From Nonomuraea fuscirosea (GTDB lineage Bacteria > Actinomycetota > Actinomycetes > Streptosporangiales > Streptosporangiaceae), in NCBI RefSeq assembly GCF_003001935.1, contig NZ_PVNG01000011.1, forward strand, positions 124,001 to 188,000: a stretch of DNA of 64,000 bases, in the 5' to 3' direction. Both the position numbers and the translations under genes were made by a program. Shown piece by piece: positions 33,185 to 41,683 of this stretch (its first letter is position 1; each line of letters begins with the position of its first letter). The notes under the pieces were generated by a model, which was not told the DNA's origin, searched no databases, and saw only the letters and a program-made list of their open reading frames with translations.

Positions 33185-34546
33185 GTGCGGCTGTTTCCCC
33201 GCTCGATCCGGGCGCGCCTGACCACGTTGGCGGTCCTGGTGGCGGGCGTCGTCCTCATCGGCTCGGCCTTCCTCACGCTCGGCATCGTGCCGGACAGCCT
33301 GCATGGCGTCGTCCACGGCCGGGTCGAGCTGGCCGTACGACGGGTCGCCATCGAAGCCCGTAACGGCAACCTGCCCGCGCAACTGGAGCCGCCGGCCCGC
33401 GTGCCACTGCTCCGCGTGGTGGCGGACGACGGCACGGTGGTCGCGAGCAGCCCCTCCTTCCCCGAGGCGGCGCGCGTCACGGCGGCGCTACGGCCGGGCA
33501 CGTTCGACCGGGTCGAGACCACCAGGATCGAGCTGACCAGGCACGAGGAGGACGCCGAGACCAACCACCTGGTCAAGGCCATCCGGGTGCGGACGCCCGA
33601 CGGCCCCGTCACCGTGTACGGGGCCTCCTCCCTCGCCGACGTGGAGCGCGGCCTCATGGTGATCCACCTCATGGTGTTCCTCGGCATCCCGCTCATCCTG
33701 GGGCTGATCGGCAGCATCACCTGGGCCGTGGTCAGGGGCGCTCTGCGGCCGGTCGAGCGGATCAGGGCCGAGCTGGCCGAGATCACCGGGCGTGACCTGA
33801 GCCGGCGCGTCCCCGTACCCGGGACCGGCGACGAGATCGCGGGGCTGGCCGCCGCCACCAACCACACCCTCGACCGTCTCGAACGCTCGGCCGAGACCCA
33901 GCGCCGCTTCGTCGCCGACGCCTCGCACGAGCTGCGCAGCCCGGTCTCGGCCCTGCGCGCCCAGCTGGAGGTGGCCGGCGCCTACCCCGGTGAGACCGAC
34001 TGGCCGGTCGCCGGGGCGCGTGCCCTGGCCGCCGCCGACCGCCTCACCGGCATCATCGACGAGCTGCTCATGCTGGCCAAGCTCGACGCGGGCGCGATCA
34101 CCCAGCGCGGGGTGGTGGACCTGTGCGGCCTGGTCGCCGACCAGGTACGCCGCCGCGAAGGCGGCAAGATCCCCATTCATCCGGACCTGTGCGACCAGGC
34201 CCCGGTCCACGGCTCGTCGCTGCAGCTCGACCGGCTGCTGACCAACCTGCTCGACAACGCCGCCCGGCACGCCGCGTCCCGCATCGACGTCGAGGTGACG
34301 GTACGGGGGGACCGGGTGGTGCTGACGGTGACCGACGACGGCGACGGGATCGCGCCGCAGGACAGGGAGCGGGTGTTCGAGCGGTTCACCCGGCTGGAGG
34401 CGGCCAGGGCCAAGGACAAGGGCGGCAGCGGCCTCGGCCTGCCCTTGTCGAGGGAGATCGCCACGGTGCACAAGGGCACCCTCACCCTCGCCGACCACGA
34501 GCCCGGCGCCCGATTCGTGGCCGTCCTGCCCCTGCACCGATCCTGA
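33185..34546 (+). CDS. Sensor histidine kinase (HAMP, HisKA), apparently orphan
   Basis: About 453 residues. Helix 1 (RARLTTLAVLVAGVVLIGSA) and a second helix (~residues 158-182, LMVFLGIPLILGLIGSITWA) enclose a ~130-residue extracellular domain. A HAMP domain (LRPVERIRAELAEITGRDLS) leads into the phosphoacceptor FVADASHELRSPVSALRAQL and an HATPase domain with LLTNLLDNAARHA, DDGDGIAPQDRERVFERF and GSGLGLPLSREIA. Such kinases are normally preceded by an OmpR-type regulator, but none is adjacent. GTG 33146 gives a longer alternative N-terminus. A 33-bp duplication follows at the stop. Confidence 0.88.
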   Translation: MRLFPRSIRARLTTLAVLVAGVVLIGSAFLTLGIVPDSLHGVVHGRVELAVRRVAIEARNGNLPAQLEPPARVPLLRVVADDGTVVASSPSFPEAARVTAALRPGTFDRVETTRIELTRHEEDAETNHLVKAIRVRTPDGPVTVYGASSLADVERGLMVIHLMVFLGIPLILGLIGSITWAVVRGALRPVERIRAELAEITGRDLSRRVPVPGTGDEIAGLAAATNHTLDRLERSAETQRRFVADASHELRSPVSALRAQLEVAGAYPGETDWPVAGARALAAADRLTGIIDELLMLAKLDAGAITQRGVVDLCGLVADQVRRREGGKIPIHPDLCDQAPVHGSSLQLDRLLTNLLDNAARHAASRIDVEVTVRGDRVVLTVTDDGDGIAPQDRERVFERFTRLEAARAKDKGGSGLGLPLSREIATVHKGTLTLADHEPGARFVAVLPLHRS

Positions 34547-34600
34547 GCCCCAGCCGTCTTGCCCCTGCACCGATCCTGAGCCCCGGCCGTTCTGCTCCTA
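34520..34600 (+). repeat. 33-bp tandem duplication of the kinase C-terminus and stop
   Basis: 34520-34552 and 34553-34585 differ at only two positions, and a diverged third start follows from 34586. The first copy encodes AVLPLHRS-stop, the second encodes the same residues again in frame after the stop, followed by a second TGA. Confidence 0.95.
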
Positions 34601-34654
34601 CAGCCGGGCCCGGTCCGGCGGACCGGCCGCCGCGGCGGCCCTAGACTCGGCGGA

Positions 34655-34960
34655 ATGGATCTGCGTGAGCTCTCCGACGAGATCGAGCCGATCTCGGCCC
34701 GCTACGCGAACGCCATCGGGGTCGAACGCGACGACACCTGGTTCCTGCTCAAGCTGCAGGAGGAGGTGGGCGAGCTGACGCAGGCGTTCCTCATGCTCAC
34801 CGGCCGGGCCAGGACCAAGGGCCGCACCGAGGAGGAACGTGACGCCGACTTCCGCGCCGAGCTGGCCGACGTGCTGTGTCATGTGGTCCTCATGGCCCGC
34901 AACCACGGCGTGGACCTGGAGGCGGAGATCGAGCGCAAGTGGCTGGCCTGGAAACGCTGA
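34655..34960 (+). CDS. MazG-like nucleoside triphosphate pyrophosphohydrolase
   Basis: A 101-residue all-alpha protein of the MazG/phosphoribosyl-ATP pyrophosphatase-like group. The metal-binding helix pair is visible as KLQEEVGELTQAFLML (E-x-x-E) and ELADVLCHVVLMARNHGVDL (E-x-x-D). Such enzymes hydrolyse (d)NTPs to monophosphates and clean the nucleotide pool. It is a single gene between the orphan kinase and the secreted nucleotidase. Confidence 0.85.
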   Translation: MDLRELSDEIEPISARYANAIGVERDDTWFLLKLQEEVGELTQAFLMLTGRARTKGRTEEERDADFRAELADVLCHVVLMARNHGVDLEAEIERKWLAWKR

Positions 34961-35001
34961 GGGCCCGCCTCCAGCACGGAGACGGACCCTCGTGACAGTG
35001 C

Positions 35002-36789
35002 TCAGTCCACAGCGGTGATGCGGTTCGTCGCCGGCGGGGCGATCGGGTTGTCGCGGCCGAGCTGGTCGACGAAGGCGTCGATGTCCAGCGGCCCGCTCCA
35101 CAGCTCCGTGCCCTCGGTGAAGGCGAGGAAGGCGTCACCACCGCCCACCAGGAAGTTGTTGGCGGCGACCCGGATCGTCTGGGTGTCCGTCACCGGCACC
35201 CCGTCGATCTTCATGTCGGAGACCTTGGAGCCCCAGGCGGCGCTCCGGCTGTAGGTGTAGGTGAAGTTCGCCGACGGCTGCAGGATCTTGGTGAAGGCCT
35301 GGTTGTTCGGCCCGCCGGTGAACTGCTGCTCAAGCACCGTCTTGAGCTGGGCGCCGGTCAGCGTGACGACCTGCATCAGGTTGTTGAACGGCTGCACGGT
35401 GAACGCCTCGCCGTAGGTGACGACGCCGTCCCCCTCGTTCACGGGAGAGCTCGCGTACGCCAGCGACGCCCGTACGCCACCCGGGTTCATCAGCGCGATC
35501 TGCGCGTTGCCGCCCGTCCGCGTGGCGGCGAGCTGACCGTCGGCGATGAGGTTGCCGAGCGGGGACTCCCCGGACGGCGCGGCCGTGTTCGTGATGTCGG
35601 CGCTGATCGTCCCGACCGGGCGGTTCGCGACAGGGGCGACGCGGTCCTTCCAGGTCTGCACGAACGCCGAGATCTCGGGGTCGGCGGGGACCGTACGGGT
35701 CACGACGTGGTTGTCCGCGACGACGGAGGCGCGTTCGACGTCCCGCGTCTTGGTGTTCACCCTCAGGTCGACCTGCGTGATCACGCGCCCGAACGAGCCG
35801 CCCTGGGAGAACAGGCGGTCCTTGCCGGCCGGGTCCTTCACCTTGCACAGGTACGCCTGGTGGGAGTGGCCGCTCAGGATGAGGTCGACCTCGGGGTCCA
35901 CCTGCGTGGCGATGCGGTTGCCCGCGCCCGGGACGGCGCTGCAGGCGTCCGGCGACTGGCCGGCCGTGACCTGGTCGCCTTCGTGCACCAGGACGACCTG
36001 GGCCTTCACGCCGACCAGCTTGAGCAGCTTGGAGGCCACGTTCGCCGCCTTGACCTCGTCCACGAACTTGAGGTCCTTGATCCCCTCGCTCGTGACGATG
36101 CTCGGCGTCGTCTGCGTGACCAGCCCGATGAAGCCGATCGGCACGCCGTTCATCATCTTGATGCTGACGGGCGGCAGCGCGGGCACGCCCCAGTCGGCCA
36201 GGGCCTGCTTGACCTTGGCCGAGTTCGACCCGCCGAGGGCGGCCAGCGCGTCGGTGCGCTCACGGGGGTTCTTGAACAGGACGTTCGCGCCCACGTAGTC
36301 GAACGTGGCGCCCTTCCACTTGCCGGCCGGCGAGCAGCCGTCGACCGGGTGGCAGCCGCCGTTCATGATCCGGCGCAGCTCGGTGTAGCCCTCGTCGAAC
36401 TCGTGGTTGCCGACCGCGGCCACCTTGAGCCCCAGCTTGCCCATGAACTCGACCGACGGCTCGTCGTGGTAGGCCGCCGAGACCAGCGGCGTCGCCCCGA
36501 TGAGGTCGCCCTGGGCGACGGCGATGGTGTTCCTGTCGGTCAGGCCCTTCATGTGCGTGGCCACGTAGGCCGCGCCGCCGGCGTCGACCGTGTTGCCGTT
36601 CTCGTCCACCATGCGGCCGGAGGACCCGGTCGGCGGTTCGAGGTTGCCGTGGAAGTCGTTGAGCGCGAGCAGCCGGACGGGAACCGTCTTGGGGGCTTTG
36701 CCCGCGTCCGCCGGAAGGGTGGTGAACAGGACCCCACCCGTGGCGACGGCTCCGGCCAGCGCCAGCCGGAGGAAGGAACGAGACGTCAT
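35002..36789 (-). CDS. Secreted 5'-nucleotidase/bifunctional metallophosphatase
   Basis: A 595-residue exported enzyme. Signal peptide at 1-~34 (MTSRSFLRLALAGAVATGG, ending near ADAGKA). The metallophosphatase domain carries LALNDFHGNLEP (metal ligands), GNHEFDEG, LVHEGDQ and LSGHSHQAYL, and the C-terminal 5'-nucleotidase domain begins near SPLGNLIADGQL with the substrate-binding NPGGVRASLAY. It releases phosphate and nucleosides from extracellular nucleotides. Placed a few kilobases from the Pit transporter and PHO-box-like array, it may belong to phosphate scavenging, although no PHO box is seen at its own promoter. Confidence 0.92.
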   Translation of the reverse strand: MTSRSFLRLALAGAVATGGVLFTTLPADAGKAPKTVPVRLLALNDFHGNLEPPTGSSGRMVDENGNTVDAGGAAYVATHMKGLTDRNTIAVAQGDLIGATPLVSAAYHDEPSVEFMGKLGLKVAAVGNHEFDEGYTELRRIMNGGCHPVDGCSPAGKWKGATFDYVGANVLFKNPRERTDALAALGGSNSAKVKQALADWGVPALPPVSIKMMNGVPIGFIGLVTQTTPSIVTSEGIKDLKFVDEVKAANVASKLLKLVGVKAQVVLVHEGDQVTAGQSPDACSAVPGAGNRIATQVDPEVDLILSGHSHQAYLCKVKDPAGKDRLFSQGGSFGRVITQVDLRVNTKTRDVERASVVADNHVVTRTVPADPEISAFVQTWKDRVAPVANRPVGTISADITNTAAPSGESPLGNLIADGQLAATRTGGNAQIALMNPGGVRASLAYASSPVNEGDGVVTYGEAFTVQPFNNLMQVVTLTGAQLKTVLEQQFTGGPNNQAFTKILQPSANFTYTYSRSAAWGSKVSDMKIDGVPVTDTQTIRVAANNFLVGGGDAFLAFTEGTELWSGPLDIDAFVDQLGRDNPIAPPATNRITAVD

Positions 36790-36884
36790 GGCCCAAGACG
36801 TTACGGCGGGAAGCCATGCAGCCAATGTCGCAAAGGTAACGATTTGCCGGGCAGCCGCATGGCGTTATTTGCCAGTCGGCCGCC

Positions 36885-36900
36885 TAGAGTTCGTTCTGTG
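36885..36900 (+). promoter_or_regulatory. Leaderless promoter element of mshD
   Basis: TAGAGT (36885-36890) is a plausible -10 hexamer 7 bases before GTG 36898, and there is no RBS between them. This fits a leaderless transcript. No convincing -35 is seen. Confidence 0.4.
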
Positions 36901-37806
36901 ACTGCGCGCGTGGAGATCAGGGAACGGCTGGACGACCAGGAGATCGACGGGGTGCTCGGCCTGGTGGCGGCGGCGACGGAGACCGACGGCGTCCGCCCGC
37001 TCAACGAGCACGTGATGCTCCATCTACGCTACGGCGGCGACGCGCAGGCGCGTTCGCTGCTGGCGTACGCGGATGACGCTCTGGTGGGTTACGCCCACGT
37101 CGACCCGACCGACGAGGTCGAGGGGCCGAGCGTGGAACTGGTCATCCACCCCGCTCATCGCCGCCACGGGCACGGCACGCGCGTGCTGCGCACGGTCATG
37201 GAGCTGACCGGCGGCAGGCCGCGGCTGTGGGCCCACGGGGACCACGCCGGCGCCGGCGCCCTGGCCGCCGCGTTCGGCTTCGACCGGGTGCGTTCGCTGT
37301 GGCAGATGCGGCGTTCCCTGTACGCGCCGCTGGCCCCGTACACGCTGCCCGAGGGCGTGAGCGTGCGCACCTTCGTCGCCGGACGCGACGAGGAGGCCTG
37401 GCTCAAGGTCAACGCGGCCGCCTTCGCCCACCACCCCGAGCAGGGCGCCTGGACGATGGACGACCTGCTGCGGCGCGAGCAGGAGCCGTGGTTCGACCCC
37501 GAGGGCTTCTTCCTGGCCTTCAGAGGTGATCGGCTCGTCGGCTTCCACTGGACGAAGATCCACGGCTCGTCCGACCACGGCCACGAGCCGCTGGGCGAGG
37601 TGTACGTGGTCGGCGTCGACCCCTCCCAGCAGGGCACCGGCCTGGGCAAGATCCTCACCCTGGCCGGGCTGAGCCACCTGCGCTCGCGCGGTCTCGCCCA
37701 GGCGATGCTGTACGTGGACGAGACCAACACGGCGGCGATCCGGCTGTACGAGTCCCTCGGCTTCAACCGGTGGGACGTGGACGTGATGTACGCGCCGGCG
37801 GAGTGA
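36898..37806 (+). CDS. mshD: Mycothiol synthase (double GNAT acetyltransferase)
   Basis: A 302-residue protein with two GNAT domains. The C-terminal, catalytic one is clear: EVYVVGVDPSQQGTGLGKIL binds acetyl-CoA, and MLYVDETNTAAIRLYESLGF is diagnostic for MshD. The N-terminal GNAT is degenerate but keeps VIHPAHRRHGHGTRVL. MshD acetylates Cys-GlcN-Ins, the last step of mycothiol synthesis in actinobacteria. Length fits the family. Start is GTG 36898; the frame continues far upstream, but that part is antisense to the nucleotidase gene. Confidence 0.93.
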   Translation: MTARVEIRERLDDQEIDGVLGLVAAATETDGVRPLNEHVMLHLRYGGDAQARSLLAYADDALVGYAHVDPTDEVEGPSVELVIHPAHRRHGHGTRVLRTVMELTGGRPRLWAHGDHAGAGALAAAFGFDRVRSLWQMRRSLYAPLAPYTLPEGVSVRTFVAGRDEEAWLKVNAAAFAHHPEQGAWTMDDLLRREQEPWFDPEGFFLAFRGDRLVGFHWTKIHGSSDHGHEPLGEVYVVGVDPSQQGTGLGKILTLAGLSHLRSRGLAQAMLYVDETNTAAIRLYESLGFNRWDVDVMYAPAE

Positions 37807-37824
37807 TCCGGCGGACTGGCTTCG

Positions 37825-38832
37825 TTACCCTTCCACGACGGCGTGCAGGACGAAGTAGGACAGAGCGGCCACCAGCGCGGCCGCGGGGATGGTCAGGATC
37901 CATCCGGTCACGATGTTCCCCGCGACCCCCCACCGCACGGCACTGAGCCGCTTGGTGGCCCCCACGCCCATGATCGCCGAGGTGATCGTGTGCGTGGTGG
38001 AGATGGGCGCCCCGAACCCGATGGCGGCCCCGTACAGGACGGTCGCCGCCGCCGCCTCCGCGGCGAACCCCTGGGGCGGGTCCAGCGCGATGATCCGCCG
38101 GCCCAGGGTGCGCATGATGCGCCAGCCGCCCGCGTACGTACCCGCGGAGATCGCTCCCGCGGCGGCGAGGATGACCCACTGCGGGATGCCGTCCGACGGC
38201 TGCGCGAAGCCGCCGACGGTGAGGGCCAGGAAGATGACGCCCATCGTCTTCTGCGCGTCCTGCAGCCCGTGCCCGAGCGCCATGGCGGCGGCCGAGACGG
38301 TCTGCGCGTAGCGGAAGCCGCGGTTCGTCTTGCCCGGCTGGCTGTTGCGGAAGATCCAGTAGATCGCGATCATGATCACCGCGGCGAGGGTGAACCCGAT
38401 CAGCGGCGAGAGCACCATCGGGATGACGACCTTCGCCACCACGCCGTCCCAGTGCACCACGCTGGCCGAGGCCAGCGCGGAGCCCACCAGGCCGCCGATG
38501 AGCGCGTGACTGGAGGAGGAGGGCAGGCCGAAGTACCAGGTGATCAGGTTCCAGGTGATCGCGCCGATGAGTCCCGCGGCCACGATGACCAGGCCGTGCG
38601 AGCCGTCGGGAGCGTCGATGATGCCCTTGCCGACCGTCTGCGCGACCTGGGTGCCCAGGTGGGCGCCGATGAAGTTCATGGCCGCCGCCATGAACAGCGC
38701 GGCCCTGGGGGTCAGGGCGCGGGTCGAGACGGAGGTGGCGATGGCGTTCGCCGCGTCGTGGAACCCGTTGGTGTAGTCGAAGATCAGGGCTATGACGACC
38801 ACGCCGATGACGAGGCCGAGCGTGAGGTCCAC
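37825..38832 (-). CDS. pit: Low-affinity inorganic phosphate transporter (Pit family)
   Basis: A 335-residue PiT-family transporter with about 10 helices, importing metal-phosphate with a proton. The duplicated family signature appears as FDYTNGFHDAANAIATSVST near the N-terminus and GFGAPISTTHTITSAIMGVG near the C-terminus. It lies 8 bp downstream of a DUF47/PhoU-like gene, the usual partner that modulates Pit activity. A PHO-box-like array lies upstream of the pair. GTG 38832 is the start. Confidence 0.93.
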   Translation of the reverse strand: MDLTLGLVIGVVVIALIFDYTNGFHDAANAIATSVSTRALTPRAALFMAAAMNFIGAHLGTQVAQTVGKGIIDAPDGSHGLVIVAAGLIGAITWNLITWYFGLPSSSSHALIGGLVGSALASASVVHWDGVVAKVVIPMVLSPLIGFTLAAVIMIAIYWIFRNSQPGKTNRGFRYAQTVSAAAMALGHGLQDAQKTMGVIFLALTVGGFAQPSDGIPQWVILAAAGAISAGTYAGGWRIMRTLGRRIIALDPPQGFAAEAAAATVLYGAAIGFGAPISTTHTITSAIMGVGATKRLSAVRWGVAGNIVTGWILTIPAAALVAALSYFVLHAVVEG

Positions 38833-38840
38833 CGCTGGTC

Positions 38841-39458
38841 CTAGCTTTCCTTGACCGCGATCGACTCGACCGTGTTGGCCACGTGCTCGAAGGCGTCGGC
38901 CGCCTCCTCGAGCGCGTCGACGACCTCCTTCATCTTCATCACCGTGAGGGCGTCGTACTCACCGCTGAACAGCTTGGCCAGCAGCCGCCGGTAGACCTGG
39001 TCGCCCTGGTTCTCGAGCCGGTTGACCTCGATCCAGTACTCGTTGAGGTTCTTCATCGAACGCAGCCGCGGCATCGCCTCGGCGGTCAGCTCCGCTGCCC
39101 GCTCCAGCACCTCGACCTGCCGTACGACGTCCTTGGGCAGGTGATCGATCTGGTAGAGCACGATGAGGTCGGAGGCGGCCTCCATCGCGTCCATGACGTC
39201 GTCGAGGTTCGAGGCGAGCCGGTAGATGTCCTCGCGGTCGAACGGGGTGATGAAGCTCTCGTTGAGCCGGTTCATGATCGCGTGGGTGCGTTCATCACCG
39301 GCGTGCTCGCAGGCGCGCATCTTCTCGGCCAGGGCTTCCCTGTCCGAGCCGTCACTGATGATCTCGACCAACAGACGGGATGCCGTGACCAGGTTGTTCG
39401 CGGAGTCGGCGAACAGGTCGTAGTAGCTGTCCTCACGTGGCGTGAGACGCAGGCGCAC
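38841..39458 (-). CDS. DUF47 (PhoU-like) phosphate transport regulator
   Basis: A 205-residue all-helical protein of the DUF47 family: an N-terminal YYDLFADSANNLV segment, the paired acidic E-x-x-D motifs (ACEHAGDERTHAIMNRLNES and FDREDIYRLASNLDDVMDAM) that bind metal ions in PhoU-like proteins, and a C-terminal helix with KMKEVVDALEEAADAFEHVA. First gene of the pit operon. GTG 39458 has GGAGAACGAC upstream. Confidence 0.92.
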   Translation of the reverse strand: MRLRLTPREDSYYDLFADSANNLVTASRLLVEIISDGSDREALAEKMRACEHAGDERTHAIMNRLNESFITPFDREDIYRLASNLDDVMDAMEAASDLIVLYQIDHLPKDVVRQVEVLERAAELTAEAMPRLRSMKNLNEYWIEVNRLENQGDQVYRRLLAKLFSGEYDALTVMKMKEVVDALEEAADAFEHVANTVESIAVKES

Positions 39459-39666
39459 GTCGTTCTCCAGATGTGCGGGGATGGTCCGTGGATGAGGTTA
39501 TGGCTAACCAGGCGAAATGCGAACTTCATGTCCCCTTCGCCTACTGGCTACCCGGCGGAGGTTCTGCGACACCGCGATTCCACGTAGTTTTCGGCGTTTC
39601 TCTGCACCTCGAACCTCTTCGAGAGCCGGTCAAAACACCTCGTGCGCGGGCGATGTCCCGATCTTG

Positions 39667-39710
39667 GTCACCTACTTGTTCCGCTGATGTTCACCTGTTG
39701 TTCATCTAGT
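39667..39710. promoter_or_regulatory. PHO-box-like 11-bp direct repeat array
   Basis: Four consecutive 11-nt units begin with GT(T)C: GTCACCTACTT, GTTCCGCTGAT, GTTCACCTGTT and GTTCATCTAGT. The last two match the Streptomyces PhoP direct-repeat consensus (GTTCACC) best. The array lies about 210 bp upstream of the DUF47-pit operon and just after the dcd stop codon. The rest of 39459-39724 holds no gene. PhoP binding is inferred. Confidence 0.6.
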
Positions 39711-39724
39711 GCGGCTCTTCTCAT

Positions 39725-40300
39725 TCAGATCTTCGTCCGATGAAAGTTCCGGTACGACCGCGACGGGGTCGGACCCCGCTGGCCCTGATAGCGCGAACCG
39801 TACTTGGCGGACCCGTACGGGTGCTCCGACGGGGAGCTGAGCCGGAACACGCACAGCTGCCCGATCTTCATCCCCGGCCACAACTTGATCGGCAACGTCG
39901 CCACGTTCGACAGCTCCAACGTCACGTGCCCGTTGAACCCCGGATCGATGAACCCGGCCGTCGAATGCGTCAGCAACCCCAGCCTCCCCAGCGAACTCTT
40001 CCCCTCCAGCCGCGAGGCCAGATCGTCGGGCAGGCTGACGACCTCGTAGGTGGAGGCCAGCACGAACTCACCCGGATGCAGGATGAACGGCTCGTCCCCG
40101 CTCGGCTCCACCATCCGCGTCAGATCCGGCTGCTCGACCGAAGGGTCGATGTGCGGATATTTATGGTTTTCGAAGACCCGGAAGAACCGATCGAGCCGCA
40201 CGTCGATGCTGGAGGGCTGGATCATCTCCGGGTCGAACGGATCCAGAGCCAGACGGCCGGAGTCGATCTCGGCAAGGATGTCACGGTCAGATAGCAACAC
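39725..40300 (-). CDS. dcd: dCTP deaminase
   Basis: A 191-residue enzyme converting dCTP to dUTP (or to dUMP in the bifunctional actinobacterial form) for dTMP synthesis. Family blocks: [16 protein letters not shown] at the N-terminus, [29 protein letters not shown], and the catalytic/trimer region [19 protein letters not shown], ending [19 protein letters not shown] 40300 is the start. The frame continues upstream through the tRNA-Gly gene as an artefact. Confidence 0.95.
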   Translation of the reverse strand: MLLSDRDILAEIDSGRLALDPFDPEMIQPSSIDVRLDRFFRVFENHKYPHIDPSVEQPDLTRMVEPSGDEPFILHPGEFVLASTYEVVSLPDDLASRLEGKSSLGRLGLLTHSTAGFIDPGFNGHVTLELSNVATLPIKLWPGMKIGQLCVFRLSSPSEHPYGSAKYGSRYQGQRGPTPSRSYRNFHRTKI

Positions 40301-40411
40301 GGGGAGCAACTTACCGGTCGGGTGGGGATGGGGTGCGAAGTTGGGTGGGGCTGAGATTGCTGAAGTGCGCCAAGTTTCCGCTAGAGTGGGGGACGCGCCT
40401 TCGGGCCGCAC

Positions 40412-40485
40412 GCGGGTGTAGTTCAATGGTAGAACATCAGCTTCCCAAGCTGACAGCGCGGGTTCGATTCCCGTCACCCGCTCCA
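40412..40485 (+). tRNA. tRNA-Gly (anticodon CCC)
   Basis: A full cloverleaf: acceptor GCGGGTG pairs with CACCCGC (40475-40481), anticodon stem TCAGC/GCTGA encloses loop TTCCCAA with anticodon CCC, and the T-arm is GCGGG-TTCGATT-CCCGT. The discriminator T and CCA (40483-40485) are encoded. Its 3' part is the attachment core for the islands that follow. Confidence 0.97.
40442..40483 (+). repeat. att core copy 1 (within tRNA-Gly)
   Basis: A 42-bp segment from the anticodon loop to the encoded CC, identical to 43571-43612 and 45170-45211. It is the presumed attachment core used by tRNA-targeting recombinases. Confidence 0.88.
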
Positions 40486-41027
40486 AGCCTTTTCCTGGGC
40501 CTCACTGCATGGCCTTCCACTTGGGGCGCTTCGCGCACGGGTGCTCCAGTCTGTGTCGCCCAGGGGGCTCCGCCCCCTTCGACCCCCTGAAAACCCCGCT
40601 CGCTTCGCTCGCCCCCGCCCGTTGCCTGGTTACACGGTGGGCTGGCTGATGCCCGCCCCGAGCGGGCCTCGCTAGCGCTCCTCTCGGGCCCTTTCCACCG
40701 GGTCGGTGCGAGCTTGCCGCCCACGATCACTTAGCGGATTCGCTGAACAGAGCGGCAGAGGCGAGACTGACGCCGGCATCATGTCGAGGCAGCTCATGGG
40801 ACACCGCCGCAGTCGTCGTCATCGCCCACCATGCCGGAGTCGTTTACCTCTGTGGCGAGTCGTCCCGTGCGGCCCACCCATTGGCTGGCCGGGCGGTCCT
40901 GCTGACTGCTTTCTACGAGACGCGAGACAGGCGCCACGGGATGGGGAGCGCGCCTGCAAGGCGATGGCTGAATGAATGGTCGGCGGCTGGAGCACGGTGC
41001 CGCGCATGGACTTTATGAGGGGAGGGG
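40486..41027. other. Non-coding region downstream of the tRNA
   Basis: 542 bp with no supportable gene. It contains GC-rich hairpins (GGGGGCTCCGCCCCC near 40562-40577, GCTCGCTTCGCTCGC near 40600). The integrase expected beside an attachment site is absent. A 90-codon plus-strand frame (40706-40975) is Arg-rich and unconvincing. Confidence 0.6.
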
Positions 41028-41324
41028 ATGGCCGGGCACTGCAAGTGGAAGACGATCAAGGCCAAGCGGCTTTCTGGTGAGGCGGTGAGTCCCGAGTATG
41101 CCGCGATGGTGGAGGAGGCACGCTTAGGGCAGGAGCTTGGTGCGGCCGTCTATCGCCGCAGGGTCGAGCTGGGTTTGTCGCAGGCGGAGTTGGCTGAGCG
41201 GTCCGGTATGACGCAGCCGCAGGTCTCCCGCTTGGAGGGTGGGGCGCACATGCCGACGATTCCGCTGATGGTGCGGTTGGCGGCGGCGTTGGAGATCGAT
41301 GTGGTGACGTCTCCGCGCCAGTAG
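41028..41324 (+). CDS. XRE/HigA-like helix-turn-helix protein
   Basis: A 98-residue protein with an XRE HTH at residues ~40-95 (YRRRVELGLSQAELAERSGM, TQPQVSRLEGG). The pre-domain (SPEYAAMVEEARLGQELG) matches actinobacterial HigA-type antitoxins, which usually follow a RelE/HigB toxin gene; no such toxin is visible upstream, so it is probably an orphan regulator or antitoxin. GGAGGGG precedes the ATG closely. Island cargo. Confidence 0.8.
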   Translation: MAGHCKWKTIKAKRLSGEAVSPEYAAMVEEARLGQELGAAVYRRRVELGLSQAELAERSGMTQPQVSRLEGGAHMPTIPLMVRLAAALEIDVVTSPRQ

Positions 41325-41396
41325 AATTTCGGGCCATCACGGCCGCGTGAGAAAGGAAGTATCGCGACATCAAGCTGAAAGGTGTGTCTGCTTTCT

Positions 41397-41431
41397 CTTC
41401 GCGCGGGTCGGCGGCGGACGGGGTGATCAGA
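41397..41431 (+). repeat. Right-end fragment of the foldback element
   Basis: CGGGTCGGCGGCGGACGGGG plus TGATCAG matches the right end of the element at 43260-43414, and the following GTGCGCGTTGCGCGAG matches its right flank. A solo end remnant. Confidence 0.6.
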
Positions 41432-41441
41432 CTGGCGGTAT

Positions 41442-41683
41442 GTGCGCGTTGCGCGAGTGTCGGACGAGACGATCCGCTTCAACGTGATCATCGTGGACCG
41501 GGCGTTGTGCGTGGTCCAGTCCCACCTACCGCAGGCACACGGAGCCGATACACCTACCTTTGTGATCAGGGACAACTCTGCCGCAGAGGGCTGTTCCCCA
41601 TCTTCGACCAGGTGTTCAGGGATATGTGGAGCGGAGCACACCCGTATGACCGTCGACGCAAGATCGCTGCTCCCCATCGCTGA
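41442..41683 (+). pseudogene. Frameshifted C-terminal fragment of a transcriptional-regulator-type protein
   Basis: One frame gives DETIRFNVIIVDRALCVVQ and then LPQAHGADTPTFVIRD. Another frame from ~41580 continues with GLFPIFDQVFRDMWSGAHPY. Together they resemble the C-terminal effector part found in actinobacterial LuxR/TrmB-like HTH regulators (DEIRF..VIVDR..., ending GLFPTFE..FEALWE). The 5' part is missing and a foldback-element end abuts it, so this is a relic. It runs into the next gene's start. Confidence 0.55.

Noticed and set aside
35707-36897. Long upstream extension of the mshD frame
   Set aside because: It is antisense to the secreted 5'-nucleotidase with no domain content. MshD homology starts at GTG 36898.
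40301-40486. N-terminal extension of dcd reading [20 protein letters not shown] through the tRNA gene
   Set aside because: This peptide is the antisense translation of tRNA-Gly, a well-known spurious ORF. The dCTP deaminase domain begins at GTG 40300.
40706-40975. 90-codon frame in the tRNA-downstream gap
   Set aside because: Arg/Pro-rich, no RBS, no motif; the region is hairpin-rich non-coding DNA.
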